From assembly GCF_023078275.1 (NCBI RefSeq), contig NC_062984.1:21672578-21736577 (forward strand): a stretch of DNA of 64,000 nt, read 5' to 3'. Below, piece by piece: positions 10,945 to 19,802 of this stretch; the stretch's first letter is position 1, and every line of letters starts with the position of its first letter. The DNA is from Leguminivora glycinivorella (lineage: Eukaryota; Arthropoda; Insecta; Lepidoptera; Tortricidae). The position numbers and the translations under genes were made by a program. The notes beneath the pieces were generated by a model. It saw nothing but the letters and a program-made list of their open reading frames with translations, ran no database searches and was not told the origin of the DNA.

Positions 10945-11455
10945 TAATAGATATTTGTTTTACAAGGGGGAAAGTTGTTGTTTAACCGCACGTTCACGTG
11001 CCAAGATTGATAATCGAGGAAGCGAAAGATTCCAATATTATAACGCCGTGTCTTGCGTCGGCGACGGTCGCGCGACCGTCGCCGTCGCGTCTCATACTTC
11101 CATATCGATAAGGACGATAAGGTTTGATTTCGTATGCGTCGCATCGCCGTCGCGTGACCATCGCGCGACCGTCGCCCACGCAAGCCACGGCGTAAAAGTG
11201 GAATCTTGAGCGTTGCGAGGGTTTCAAGGCATGAAGGTTACAAACTTTGCCACCGAGTGAAACACAACATTTTTCACCACATCAACACGAACAAAATACT
11301 GACTATAAAACGTCAAATAACAGGTAACTTAAGACATCAAGTTAAAATTTGTATGAAATTACTTTGCACTCTTGTGGATAAAATGCAACTTTGCTGTTTT
11401 CGAAGAACAAAGTAAACCTTTACTAGTTGGTGTGGCGAAAATTTAATTTCAGTAT
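10945..11455 (+). repeat. Repeat G copy carrying a GC-rich palindromic element
   Basis: Matches the 8652 copy on both sides (GCGAAAGATTCCAATATT before; AGTGGAATCTTGAGCGTTGC after). The short hairpin normally in the centre is missing and a 151-bp palindromic element occupies its place. Confidence 0.75.
11043..11193. mobile_element. GC-rich palindromic MITE, copy 1
   Basis: Terminal inverted repeat ACGCCGTGTCTTGCG with CG-rich arms (GACGGTCGCGCGACCGTCGC). Near-identical copy at 25223-25375. It is non-coding; the ORFs that cross it are arginine-rich artefacts. Target-site duplication unresolved. Confidence 0.8.
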
Positions 11456-11654
11456 TTCCCAGTAAAGTACTTTGCTTTTCCAATTGCAGAAAGTACCCGG
11501 TTTTATGGAAATCGTGTTCTGTTATTGAGCTCGGTTATTGGAGACTTTCCAGTGAAAAGTCTGCTTCTGGCACATTTGATTAAACTGCGTAAAACCAAAA
11601 TAAAACTCGTATTAAAGCTCTTGAGTGGATTTTGTGGTAGAAATAGCAATGTAC

Positions 11655-11820
11655 CTACAAGTTGCAAAACAGTCTTAAAATTTCCGTAAATTACTTGAAA
11701 TTTTCATGAGAAAATTCCCATACAAGTTGCCATTGAGAATATTCTCTTTAAGATTAGGATGTATTACGCAATGTTCTCAACAGTTGACGATCGCTTCATT
11801 TGATGTTTGAGTTACACACT
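11655..11820 (+). repeat. Interspersed repeat R, forward copy
   Basis: Blocks TTCCGTAAATTACTTGAAAT, CAAGTTGCCATTGAGAA and GTATTACGCAATGTTCTCAA, then GTTGACGATCGCTTCATTTG. It ends about 260 bp upstream of the I29 gene promoter. Confidence 0.7.
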
Positions 11821-12083
11821 GGCGTTTATTATCAACTCATCAAATCAAAAAATTGGTCTAAAAGCTTGACAATAAATGTGCGAAGAACAATATGTAACTT
11901 TCCAAGAGAACATTCACAATTTTGGAAACTTCTCTTCGGTGCGGAGAAACAGCTGTTTAAAAAATATTGCTTAATACTACGAGTAAGTAAAATGTCGTAG
12001 ATACATCGAGCCCACTTAAATAAAATAGGTAAAAGTAATTAAAACTTTAATCATTTAATAATCGAAACATTTTATTGCCGCGA

Positions 12084-12115
12084 TATAAATTTATTCCGCA
12101 TTTGCTTTACTCAGT
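12084..12115 (+). promoter_or_regulatory. Core promoter: TATA box and TCAGT initiator
   Basis: TATAAAT at 12084-12090 and the arthropod initiator pentamer TCAGT at 12111-12115. The first T of the TATA box lies 29 bp upstream of the initiator A, the canonical spacing. Transcription from that A (12113) would give an 8-nt leader before the ATG at 12121. The match and spacing are seen directly; use in vivo is inferred. Confidence 0.7.
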
Positions 12116-12120
12116 AGAAA

Positions 12121-12414
12121 ATGAACACCCGAATATTATTATTCGTGGCCTTAGCTACTCAAGTATACCCGAACGAACTATATAACTTAAACGAAACGGA
12201 AATTTTATTCGCGAAATTCGTTAAGGAATACCATCGTCACTATAAAAATCCAGTGGACAAAGAAATACATTATCTGGCCTTCAAGACTAACCTGAAAGCT
12301 ATTAATAGATTGAATGAATTGGATAAGAAGAATAAGACGGTGTTTCGAATAAGCAACTTTACTGACTACACGGCTGATGAACTGAGACAAAAGATTGCCT
12401 TGGAAAATATATGA
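12121..12414 (+). CDS. Small secreted I29-domain protein (cathepsin propeptide-type cysteine protease inhibitor)
   Basis: A single-exon 97-aa protein. Residues 1 to about 17 are a hydrophobic signal peptide (MNTRILLFVALATQVYPN), so it should enter the secretory pathway. Residues about 27-90 match the I29 inhibitor fold of papain-like cathepsin proregions: FAKFVKEYHRHYKNPVDKE, a degenerate ERFNIN-type helix (F-X2-N-X3-I-X3-N in LAFKTNLKAINRLN, with D and H at the usual E and R positions), then FRISNFTDYTADEL, a divergent GNFD motif keeping F and D. No catalytic protease domain follows; a TGA and poly(A) signal come at once. That is the architecture of stand-alone inhibitors such as insect crammer and Bombyx BCPI, which bind cathepsin L-like enzymes. 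A promoter lies just upstream. The alternative, a retained propeptide of a broken cathepsin gene, is less likely given its complete ends. Confidence 0.8.
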   Translation: MNTRILLFVALATQVYPNELYNLNETEILFAKFVKEYHRHYKNPVDKEIHYLAFKTNLKAINRLNELDKKNKTVFRISNFTDYTADELRQKIALENI

Positions 12415-12415
12415 G

Positions 12416-12421
12416 AATAAA
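12416..12421 (+). terminator. Poly(A) signal of the I29 gene
   Basis: AATAAA begins 1 nt after the stop codon, giving a very short 3' UTR. A GT-rich stretch (GTGGTGTTATTCG) follows about 50 nt later. Confidence 0.55.
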
Positions 12422-12530
12422 TGTCCAACGTTCAAGAGAAAGAATTGAATTACTGATTTTTTATACTCCCGTGGTGTTATTCGTCATTTACAGTGTCGTT
12501 CACAGATCTTTAAAACCCTACATAAAAGAT

Positions 12531-12646
12531 GCCAGCCCCCGGCCGGCGCCCCGCGCACCTAAACATACTATACAGCCTTTAAAGCATTGTTAGGAAGCCT
12601 TTAACGGATATAGCGTGGGTGCGCGGGGCGCCGGCCGGGGGCTGGC
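12531..12646. repeat. GC-rich foldback with perfect 29-bp arms
   Basis: The arm 12531-12559 (starting GCCAGCCCCCGGCCGGCGCC) is exactly complementary to 12618-12646, separated by 58 nt of ordinary AT-balanced sequence. It is probably a tiny foldback element; no target-site duplication was recognised. Confidence 0.85.
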
Positions 12647-12879
12647 GGCGGTGCGGGGGAGTGCGAGCGACAGGGTAAGTGTAGGAACAGAGAGGAGGCC
12701 GACGCGTCAAAATACGGGAAACAACGTGAATTTCACGAAAGTTGTTCTAGAAAACTATTAAAAAGTATGTGCATGGTCGTAGAAAAAGTATTGTATGTAT
12801 GCAACGGTGTTTAACTGAGTCAATTTATCAAAATGATCACAGAAGACATATACCTATTTTTTGTTTTAAGAAATAATAG

Positions 12880-13092
12880 TAAAAAAAATTGAAAAAACCC
12901 CGACCGCGACATAGTGGACCGATTTTCATGAAACATGGCTAAGAACACTCCCGACTAACTCAGCTTACAAACAAAAAAATGTAAATCTAAATCGGTTCAT
13001 CCGTTCGGGAGCTAAAATTCCACAGACAGACAGACAGACACACAGACACGTCAAACTTGTAACACCCCGTCGTTTTTGCGTCGGGGGTTAAA
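12880..13092 (-). repeat. Interspersed repeat Q, minus copy
   Basis: Reverse complement of the family at 20937 and in the 59.7-61 kb array. It reads TTAACCCCCGACGCAAAAAC from the right, then the GTCTGTCTG microsatellite, GAACGGATGAACCGATTTAG and the CCACTATGTCGCGGTCGGGG end. Confidence 0.8.
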
Positions 13093-13147
13093 AATGGCAA
13101 ATACTTTAAATGTGACTGAGACACGTAAGTAGGCACTAGACACACTA

Positions 13148-13276
13148 AGGACCAGTTGCATCAACCACATTTGACAGACACATCATCGTCACGCAGCAGA
13201 CGTCTATGGAACTTCCCATACAATCAAATATAACGAACGCTTTAACGGTGACAGACGGATTGATGCAACCGGCCCT
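13148..13276. mobile_element. Foldback MITE with GTTGCATCAA termini
   Basis: The left end AGGACCAGTTGCATCAA pairs with the right end (reverse complement AGGGCCGGTTGCATCAATCC). About 129 bp, no coding capacity. Its terminal style resembles the foldback at 20795. Confidence 0.65.
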
Positions 13277-13493
13277 AAGTACAGAACTCTGGTGCCTGCC
13301 GGCAAACTCCACAACCCGTGCCGAAGTAAACTTTGACAAGCAGTTGCCTTGACTTCGGGCTAAGTAGTTCTGAAGTGGGCTAGGATGCTCCTATCTTCGG
13401 TACTTGTTTGTGCAGGTTGCAATTGTACAATTTAATTATTTACAAAGTGTATGAAGACATATATGTATAAACAAAACATGCAATAAAAGCATA

Positions 13494-13741
13494 CACTGAG
13501 AGAAAATACAACCAGTTTCATGTTCGTTCAACAAGTTTTTTGGTTAAAATAGCGCCTACGTGCTCTTTGGTTCAAACAACAAGCTACTTGTCATTTGAAT
13601 CGGCAATATATTTGAATCAACAAGTCGATTTTATAAAAACTACCTGACACATATTGTTTTAAACATACGTTTGGCTAATTCAAACGGATAAACCGCAACA
13701 AGTCGAACTTGTTAAATTCACAATGCAAATTTCTCTCAGTG
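13494..13741. mobile_element. TA-flanked MITE (CACTGAGAGAAA family), copy 1
   Basis: 248 bp with termini CACTGAGAGAAA/TTTCTCTCAGTG, flanked by TA on both sides, as for Tc1/mariner-type insertions. It is closely similar to 18789-19047. Internal sequence includes TTTTTTGGTTAAAATAGCGC and GTCGAACTTG. Non-coding. Confidence 0.88.
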
Positions 13742-13744
13742 TAT

Positions 13745-14042
13745 TTAAATATGTGGGTACAGCGTTCGCCGGTATTAGCTGATAATAAGTGACCAAACTT
13801 CCACAAGTCATCCCACTGCTTTTGAATCGCTGGGTTGTCAGGTCAGGACGCTTATCGCCTGGGATAGTTTCCAACCATTTGGCTAGTGCATCAGCAACCA
13901 ACGGGACCGCGGAAGTGCCACCATTTAAAGGGAGAATGCGAGTGGCAAGATCCGCCGCCCCGTGTGCCGACGCAAGAAACGCGGCTTAAAATAATGTTTT
14001 TTAACAAACACTTGAATCAGAATTGGCCTCCAGTCTGCTAAC

Positions 14043-14044
<2 letters not shown>
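13745..14044. other. No confident gene
   Basis: Short open frames on both strands (for example 13680-13901 minus and 13789-13989 plus) show no recognisable domain. This is probably non-coding flank of the LINE at 14045. Confidence 0.35.

Positions 14045-14092
<48 letters not shown>
14045..14092. repeat. T48 homopolymer (LINE A tail on minus strand)
   Basis: Forty-eight consecutive T, the complement of the retrotransposon tail. Such a long pure tract suggests a recent insertion, although assembly length in homopolymers is unreliable. Confidence 0.9.
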
Positions 14093-14094
<2 letters not shown>

Positions 14095-14145
14095 TATAAA
14101 TGGGCTTACTCTTGACCACAGACTAGCCAAAGGCAAAGACGTGGC

Positions 14146-17133
14146 CTACGATGGAGTGAGCTCGCCCAGAAGATGCCTGTTCACTCTTGATTTGAAGGTT
14201 GCCGGGTTATATGAGCTCGGAAATATAGCCGCCGGCAAGGAATTCCACTCCTTGGCAGTGCGCATAAGAAAAGAAGAAGCAAAGCGCTTCGTGCGGATTC
14301 GTGGAATATCCACCAAGTAAGGATGGAGACCGGCCGTGCGTCTAAGAGTCCGATGGTAGAATGGGGACGGTGGAATAAGTTCGTGTAGCTCTTGAGCACA
14401 CTCCCCGAAGTGCAACCTGTAAAACACCGACAGACTAGCGACTTTCCGCCGATGGGCCAAAGACTGTAGCTTGGCCGTTAGCTTCTTGTCGCCAATCATC
14501 CTCCTGGCTCTGCGCTCCACTGAGTCCAAAGCAGCGAGTTGGTATTTGGCTGAGCCGTCCCACAGGTGGCTGCAATACTCCATACAGGATCGGACTTGAG
14601 CTTTATAGAGTTTTAGAAGCTGTCCAGGTGTGAAGTATCGCTTCACCTTATTTAGGATGCCCAGCTTTCTGGCCGCAGTTTGTGCTTTAGACTCAATGAA
14701 GGTGCCAAAGTTGAGGACAGAACTCAACTCCACACCGAGGAGTTCTAGGCTGCCGGTAATAGGTACAGATGCACCCCGGAAAGTAGGAGTCAGATCTAAC
14801 GGACTCCGTTTTGCCGAAAACAGACACGCCTGCGTTTTGGTGGCATTGAACTTGACCAGATTGTCGTCCCCCCACTGGGAAACGTGACTAAGGGTCAAGT
14901 TCGCTCGCTCAACCATGGCCTCTCTCTGTGAATGTATGTCGTCCCTGCTGTCCCCTGCACTAGCTAAATATCTCTCAACAACCGTACTGTCGTCTGCATA
15001 GCCGACAATGCTGGGTTGCAGCATGTCGTTAATGTGAAGCAGGAAAAGGGTTGCGGAGAGAACAGACCCCTGAGGAACACCGGCGTCAATGGCCATGAGG
15101 TCCGAAGAGCAGCCATCAATGACCACTCTGATCGACCGTTCACTCAGGAAGTCAGATAGCCAACTACAAAGGTCAGCAGGGATGCCGTATGCAGGAAGCT
15201 TGCTAAGGAGACTTGCGTGCCAAACCCTGTCAAAGGCCTTCGAGATGTCCAGTGAAACAGCAAGCGCTTCACCGTTCCTCTCGATGGCTTCGCCACAGCG
15301 GTGCGTGACATACGCTAGGAGATCTCCAGTAGACCGACCCCGGCGAAAGCCATATTGACGGTCACTGAGCAGATCGTTTGTCTCGAGGTAAGTCAGCAAC
15401 TTGCCGTTAAGTACCCTTTCCATGACTTTACACAGCATGGAGGTAATGGCGATTGGTCGGTAATTGCAGGGATCAGCACGACTACCCTTCTTGGGTACTG
15501 GCTGCACATTTGCAAGCTTCCAGGATTTCGGCACCACTCTTGTTTGGAGAGAGAGGCGGTACAGGCGTGTCAGTACAGGAGACAACTCAGGCGCACACTG
15601 TTTTAGAACACGTGCAGGTATACCGTCTGGACCATTAGCCTTATTCACGTCAAGAGTCTGCAGAGCTCGGCGTACCTCATTTTGCCGGATAGCAATTCCT
15701 TGCATAGAGGAGCTGCACTGAGGTAGCGTAGGTGGGAGTTTTGAGCCTGCATCTAGACGTGAATTGCTCGCAAACAGAGAAGCAAACAAGTTTGCTTTCT
15801 CCGCCGCGGAGTGGGCCAGCGTACCATCCGGTTTCTGCAGAGGTGGCAGTGTGGGACGGCAGAAGTTGGATTCGACCGCTTTCGACAGGGACCAGAACCG
15901 CTTACTACCGGGAGGGTAGGAGGCGAGCTTGGCCCCTATACGACTGACGTGGTCGAATCTAGCCTTTCGAAGCACCCGTTTGCAGGACTTGGCAGCAGAG
16001 TTAAAAGCTTTCTTCCTCGCGCACACCCTCTGTGCTCCAGCTTTTGAGTCGCGGGCTAGCACCCAAGCCTGGTATGCAGACTGCTTAAGGGCCACCGCCC
16101 GAGCACAATCCGAACTGTACCATGCCTGGGCCTTCTGATCGAGCGATAGGTCGGAGAATGGAATAAAATATTCCATTCCCTGCCGAATCACATCCGCAAC
16201 AGCCTCAGCAGAACACGAGGGGTCACCCGAGGAAAAACAGACCTGCTGCCAGGGGAAAGACGCATAGAAATGCCGCATCTCATCCCAGTCTGCTGACTCG
16301 TATCGCCATACCCTCCTCGTGCCCCTAGGGCAAAGATCAGGAGGAGAGTGGATCGACACGGATTTCACCAGACAGTGGTCGGAAGATCCCAGCGGAGCGG
16401 AGACCGAAACCGAGTGCCTGTCCGGATCAGTTGTCAGCAGAAGGTCAAGGCAATTGGGTGTATGACCAGGAACATCCGGTACCCGCGTCGCAACATTTAT
16501 TAGTTGGGTAAGGTTTAGCGACACAGCAAATTTACGTGCTTCTCTTCCAGCGTGGCAAGTTTTCTCGTACGGGAACAGCCACTCCTCGTGGTGGGCGTTA
16601 AAGTCCCCGAGAAATACGAGTTGAGCTGTAGGGTACCGTTGTTGGGCTTTATCTGCCATCTCAGTAAGGTGATCAAAGAGCCTGGTTGTCTCCTGGTTTC
16701 CGCTGTGCGATCGGTAAACACAGGCATACAGAGCTTTCTCTGAGCCTGTGTCAACCATAATCCACAAAGTGGAAAACCCGGAAACCTCAAAGCAACGGAG
16801 ACGCTTGCAGCAAATGTCGTCGCGGACATACACACAGACCCCAGCATGTACTCTAAACTTATGTTCAAGTGAGTAGCCTGGGTAGTTGAGGTACGTCGCG
16901 TCAGCTGGGGTTTTTATTTGCGTCTCCGTCAAAAAGAAAAGGTGCGGCTTCTCGGTTTCAAGATGGTGGTGGACCGGGTCGATATTTGAGTGCAACCCCC
17001 TGATGTTAGTGAGGTGCACTTTCAAAGGGAGGAAGTGCCGCCGGTGTTTAAACCTATTCTTTTTGGAAACTTTCATTATTATTTTTTTTTGGGGTGTGTG
17101 TTGGGAGAAAAAATGGCTGTCGAGGTGTTGCAT
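14146..17133 (-). CDS. LINE endonuclease/reverse transcriptase polyprotein, uninterrupted
   Basis: A 995-aa ORF with no stop or frameshift. Residues about 37-255 are the apurinic-type endonuclease: N43 (LTNIRG), E70 (LTETQ), D177/N179/H181 (LGDFNAHHEEW), D230 (CLDLLL) and S251-D252-H253 (SSDH), the full catalytic set. RT blocks follow at about 495-760: NKANGPDGIPARVLK, YRPIAITSMLCKVMERVL, YGFRRGRSTGDLL, D629 in SLDISKAFDRVW, AGVPQGSVLSATLFLLHIND and YADD at 712-715. The C terminus has the LNKVKRYFTPGQLLKLYKAQ and AKEWNSLPAAIFP region usual for CR1/Jockey-group elements. It nicks target DNA and primes cDNA synthesis there. A later in-frame Met at residue 20 could be the real start. Nothing visible prevents activity of this ORF; an ORF1 partner is not seen. 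Confidence 0.93.
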   Translation of the reverse strand: MQHLDSHFFSQHTPQKKIIMKVSKKNRFKHRRHFLPLKVHLTNIRGLHSNIDPVHHHLETEKPHLFFLTETQIKTPADATYLNYPGYSLEHKFRVHAGVCVYVRDDICCKRLRCFEVSGFSTLWIMVDTGSEKALYACVYRSHSGNQETTRLFDHLTEMADKAQQRYPTAQLVFLGDFNAHHEEWLFPYEKTCHAGREARKFAVSLNLTQLINVATRVPDVPGHTPNCLDLLLTTDPDRHSVSVSAPLGSSDHCLVKSVSIHSPPDLCPRGTRRVWRYESADWDEMRHFYASFPWQQVCFSSGDPSCSAEAVADVIRQGMEYFIPFSDLSLDQKAQAWYSSDCARAVALKQSAYQAWVLARDSKAGAQRVCARKKAFNSAAKSCKRVLRKARFDHVSRIGAKLASYPPGSKRFWSLSKAVESNFCRPTLPPLQKPDGTLAHSAAEKANLFASLFASNSRLDAGSKLPPTLPQCSSSMQGIAIRQNEVRRALQTLDVNKANGPDGIPARVLKQCAPELSPVLTRLYRLSLQTRVVPKSWKLANVQPVPKKGSRADPCNYRPIAITSMLCKVMERVLNGKLLTYLETNDLLSDRQYGFRRGRSTGDLLAYVTHRCGEAIERNGEALAVSLDISKAFDRVWHASLLSKLPAYGIPADLCSWLSDFLSERSIRVVIDGCSSDLMAIDAGVPQGSVLSATLFLLHINDMLQPSIVGYADDSTVVERYLASAGDSRDDIHSQREAMVERANLTLSHVSQWGDDNLVKFNATKTQACLFSAKRSPLDLTPTFRGASVPITGSLELLGVELSSVLNFGTFIESKAQTAARKLGILNKVKRYFTPGQLLKLYKAQVRSCMEYCSHLWDGSAKYQLAALDSVERRARRMIGDKKLTAKLQSLAHRRKVASLSVFYRLHFGECAQELHELIPPSPFYHRTLRRTAGLHPYLVDIPRIRTKRFASSFLMRTAKEWNSLPAAIFPSSYNPATFKSRVNRHLLGELTPS

Positions 17134-17640
17134 TTACCAATTGGATCACTTGAGTTAATCCGGACAGTGAGGAACTCACTTGGAGACTGCGGGGACGCCC
17201 GAGCCCCCCTGAAATAGCCCACCGGGTCCTCCCGTCCAGTCGCCAACTGGCACGGTGGAGCTATTCCAGGATTTTTCGCTAGGTGGCGGGGCAGCCTCTC
17301 GCACGTGGCTGTCGTACGATTGGGCCCCCAACTTCCTGCGGTCGGCCACCGGCAAGACCGTGCCTCGGATCCCGCTACCCTCCAACGTGAGCTACTCGGC
17401 CCGACGTCACTCAAGGATCCAAAGACCGGCATTAAGCAACACGACTGACAACCAATCAACCCCCAAAGGCTCTGGTACTCCCGCGCACAGACGGAACGCA
17501 GCTAGGCTACTTGGCGCCTGACTCCGGCGGGAGGGTGGTAGCATACCAGGCGGCCCCTTGCGGGACCTACCACCGCTGGTTTGGTCGTAGTTTAAGGACA
17601 TACCCGGGTCCAGGTACAACTACACTAACCGCAGTGAAAA

Positions 17641-17865
17641 AGCGCTTTAACTCCAACGTGATTACCTCGTTCCGGATTCAGCTAAACCTAGAAAAGTCTC
17701 CATTTTAAATTAAGGCACAGTATAAGGACGACTCAGTAATTACTCTCCGGCAGGGGCGACGCGAAAGGTACCTACTGGGTTCGAAAGCACGCGCTTTAAC
17801 AACATTATTATAAATGTTACTCGACTTCGTCCAAAGTAAGTTGTTGCTATCCGATATCCATCCAT
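17641..17865. other. No gene seen
   Basis: Flank between the LINE and the next repeat A copy. No supported feature. Confidence 0.3.
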
Positions 17866-18035
17866 ACTAATATTATAAATGGGAAAGTGTGTGTCTGTTT
17901 CTTTGTCCGTCTTTCACGGCAAAACGGAGCGCCAAATTGTCGTGATTTTTTAAGTGAAGATAGTTGAAGGGATGGAGAGTGACATAGGCTACTTTTTGTC
18001 TCTTTCTAACGCGATCAAAGCCGCGGGAAAAAGTA
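17866..18035 (+). repeat. Interspersed repeat A, plus copy
   Basis: Begins CATACTAATATTATAAATGG and GAAAGTGTGTGTCTG, then TTTCACGGCAAAACGGAGCG and GATGGAGAGTGACATAGG. Nearly the same as 19631-19802. Confidence 0.8.
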
Positions 18036-18114
18036 TAAGTATGTATAACAATACTACATCATATCAGTCGGAAAACTCAAAAAGATGAAAGAAATATATT
18101 ATAATATATGAGAG

Positions 18115-18345
18115 AATGGGGGAAGATCGGGCAGCCAAAAGGACCTACTTGGGGAGACCAAAATGCACGCCGTCCGGTCACCCAAAATATCGTTGGGCGG
18201 ATAGATTGGAGGTAAACCTCCGTGAGCTCGGCGTCGGCGAAAGCTGGCGCGATACCGCTCAAGACCGAGCAAAATGGCGTGCTCTTGTGTTTGAGGCCAA
18301 AACTCATTATTGGGTTATCGCTATCGCTATCGTTATCACTTACTT
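18115..18345 (+). pseudogene. RTE-type LINE, C-terminal tail fragment with hexamer repeat
   Basis: The reading frame LGRPKCTPSGHPKYRWADRL then WRDTAQDRAKWRALVFEAKT is the short C-terminal tail typical of RTE-like elements (GRPxxRW...D...W...AQDRxxW). It runs into a (TATCGC)n tract. It is strongly 5'-truncated and non-functional. Confidence 0.65.
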
Positions 18346-18788
18346 GGGATGTATGAGTAAGTATTATTCTTATCCAAATTAATCCAAACCTGCTAGCATG
18401 TGATACGCACGTACACGATGCGCTTGTGTGCACACCGCGCGGCGTACGTTTGATAGAAGAGTTATTACTGGTTTATACTGTGCTGTGACTAAGCTAAGGT
18501 TTCTGCTTTAGCTAATTTGTTCCGTCCAGTTCATATTTCTTTTATTGTAAGTTAATTGCCTACTCTTTGCGAGTGAGCATGGCGGGCGATTAGCTAGCTT
18601 TACTGAACAGCACTTTACAATTTTCACTTCACCCTTTTCTACAATTAGCAATTTCACTATTCACTAAGTAAAAACTACACTTTTAACAGAACGTTATAGA
18701 ACATAAGGCTTCTAAAGTCATTAAGCTCAAAATGTTTCGACGTTCAAAACTTAAGTACATTACACTATTTGTAACGGCAATTTTACTA

Positions 18789-19047
18789 CACTGAGAGAAA
18801 ATACAACCAGTTTTCATGTTCGTTCATTTCGTTCAACAAGTTTTTTGGTTAAAACAGCGCCTACGTGCTCTTTGGTTCAATCGGTCGGGTCAGTGGGTAT
18901 TTGTATCGACAATATATTTGAATCAACAAGTCGATTTTATAAAAACAGCCTGACACATATAGTTTTAAACATACGTTTGGCTGATTCAAACGGATAAACC
19001 GCAACAAGTCGAACTTGTTAAATTCACAATGCAAATTTCTCTCACTG
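18789..19047. mobile_element. TA-flanked MITE (CACTGAGAGAAA family), copy 2
   Basis: 259 bp with the same termini and interior as 13494-13741, again flanked by TA (18787-18788 and 19048-19049). Small indels and one changed terminal base (TTTCTCTCACTG) separate the copies. Confidence 0.88.
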
Positions 19048-19189
19048 TAAGAATTTTGACTGTTTTAACTTACCTAGGACCTATAGAAGGTAATTCAGAC
19101 TAAACAAGTTATTGGTACTGTTTTTTTTATTCTAGATAAATGGGCTTACTTATCATGGTCACAGACTATAGTCTGTATCTGTATCTATC

Positions 19190-19505
19190 TATAGCAGCCT
19201 CTAAAGCGCCCGTCTGGGACATAGGCCTCCTCTCCATTCATCCACGCTTGTCGGTCCATTGCCATCCGCATCCAGTTATCGCCAGCTAGTTGGCAGATGT
19301 CGTCTCTCCATCTATGGGGGGCTTGCCGCGACCGCGAGTGTTAGCGGGCTTCCACACCATAATTCGTCTCGCCCAGCGACTATGGTCCATCCTGGCAATG
19401 TGCGCAGCCCATCTCCACTTTCTGTGTCCAATTTCCTCCACCACGTCTTTAAGTTTTGTGACCTGCCTAATCCACTCGCTGCTCTGTATCTGTATAGCTA
19501 TAGTT
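19190..19505 (-). pseudogene. RTE-type LINE, C-terminal fragment
   Basis: The minus-strand frame reads GHRKWRWAAHIARMDHSRWA, RRIMVWKPANTRGRGKPP, then a frameshifted continuation with WRWTDKRG and ALEAA. This is the conserved tail after RT in RTE-like elements. A fragment resembling the 14 kb LINE tail (AAATGGGCTTACTTATCATG) precedes it at 19138. Inactive. Confidence 0.7.
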
Positions 19506-19630
19506 AAATAAATGTAAACAAAATCTAGCCTCAAAAGGCTCTTTATGCCAGTTGAGGGTAAATTAAAACATTACGCGACCAAATTAATGTTCAGGCGGCA
19601 TCAAAAGTATGAAAGTATCTGAAACTCCTC

Positions 19631-19802
19631 AATCCATACTAATATTATAAATGGGAAAGTGTGTGTCTGTTTGTTTGTCCGTCTTTCATGGCGAAACAGA
19701 GCTAGATTTTTTACGTGGAGATAGTTGAAGGGATGGAGAGTGACATAGGCTATTTTGGTGTATTTCTAACGCGAGCGAAGCTGCAGGCAAAAGCTAGTAA
19801 CT
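19631..19802 (+). repeat. Interspersed repeat A, plus copy
   Basis: Same block order as at 17866, with an internal deletion after GGCGAAACAGAGC. It ends GCAGGCAAAAGCTAGTAACT. Confidence 0.8.

Larger units (their letters stand above)
14045..17640 (-). mobile_element. Non-LTR retrotransposon (CR1/Jockey group) with intact ORF and long A tail
   Basis: On the minus strand the element ends in a 3' UTR containing GTAAGCCCATTTATAATA followed by a 48-nt A tail (T48 at 14045-14092). Upstream of the ORF is a CG-rich 5' region of about 500 bp without a convincing ORF1. The 5' limit is approximate and no target-site duplication was found. A second, MITE-interrupted copy of its 3' end lies at 33975-34195. 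Confidence 0.85.

Noticed and set aside
10944..11227. Arginine-rich ORFs on both strands
   Set aside because: They result from the CG-rich palindrome and repeat on both strands by symmetry.
12411..12593. Second small ORF directly after the I29 gene
   Set aside because: No domain. It overlaps the I29 poly(A) signal and runs into the GC-rich hairpin arm.
14181..14399. Short ORF in another frame of the 995-aa LINE ORF
   Set aside because: A shadow frame of a strong coding region, as are the plus-strand ORFs from 14630 to 16868.
17079..17619. Candidate ORF1 upstream of the 14-17 kb LINE
   Set aside because: The 126-aa and 70-aa minus frames have no zinc knuckle, RNA-binding or coiled-coil features and look like a CG-rich 5' UTR.
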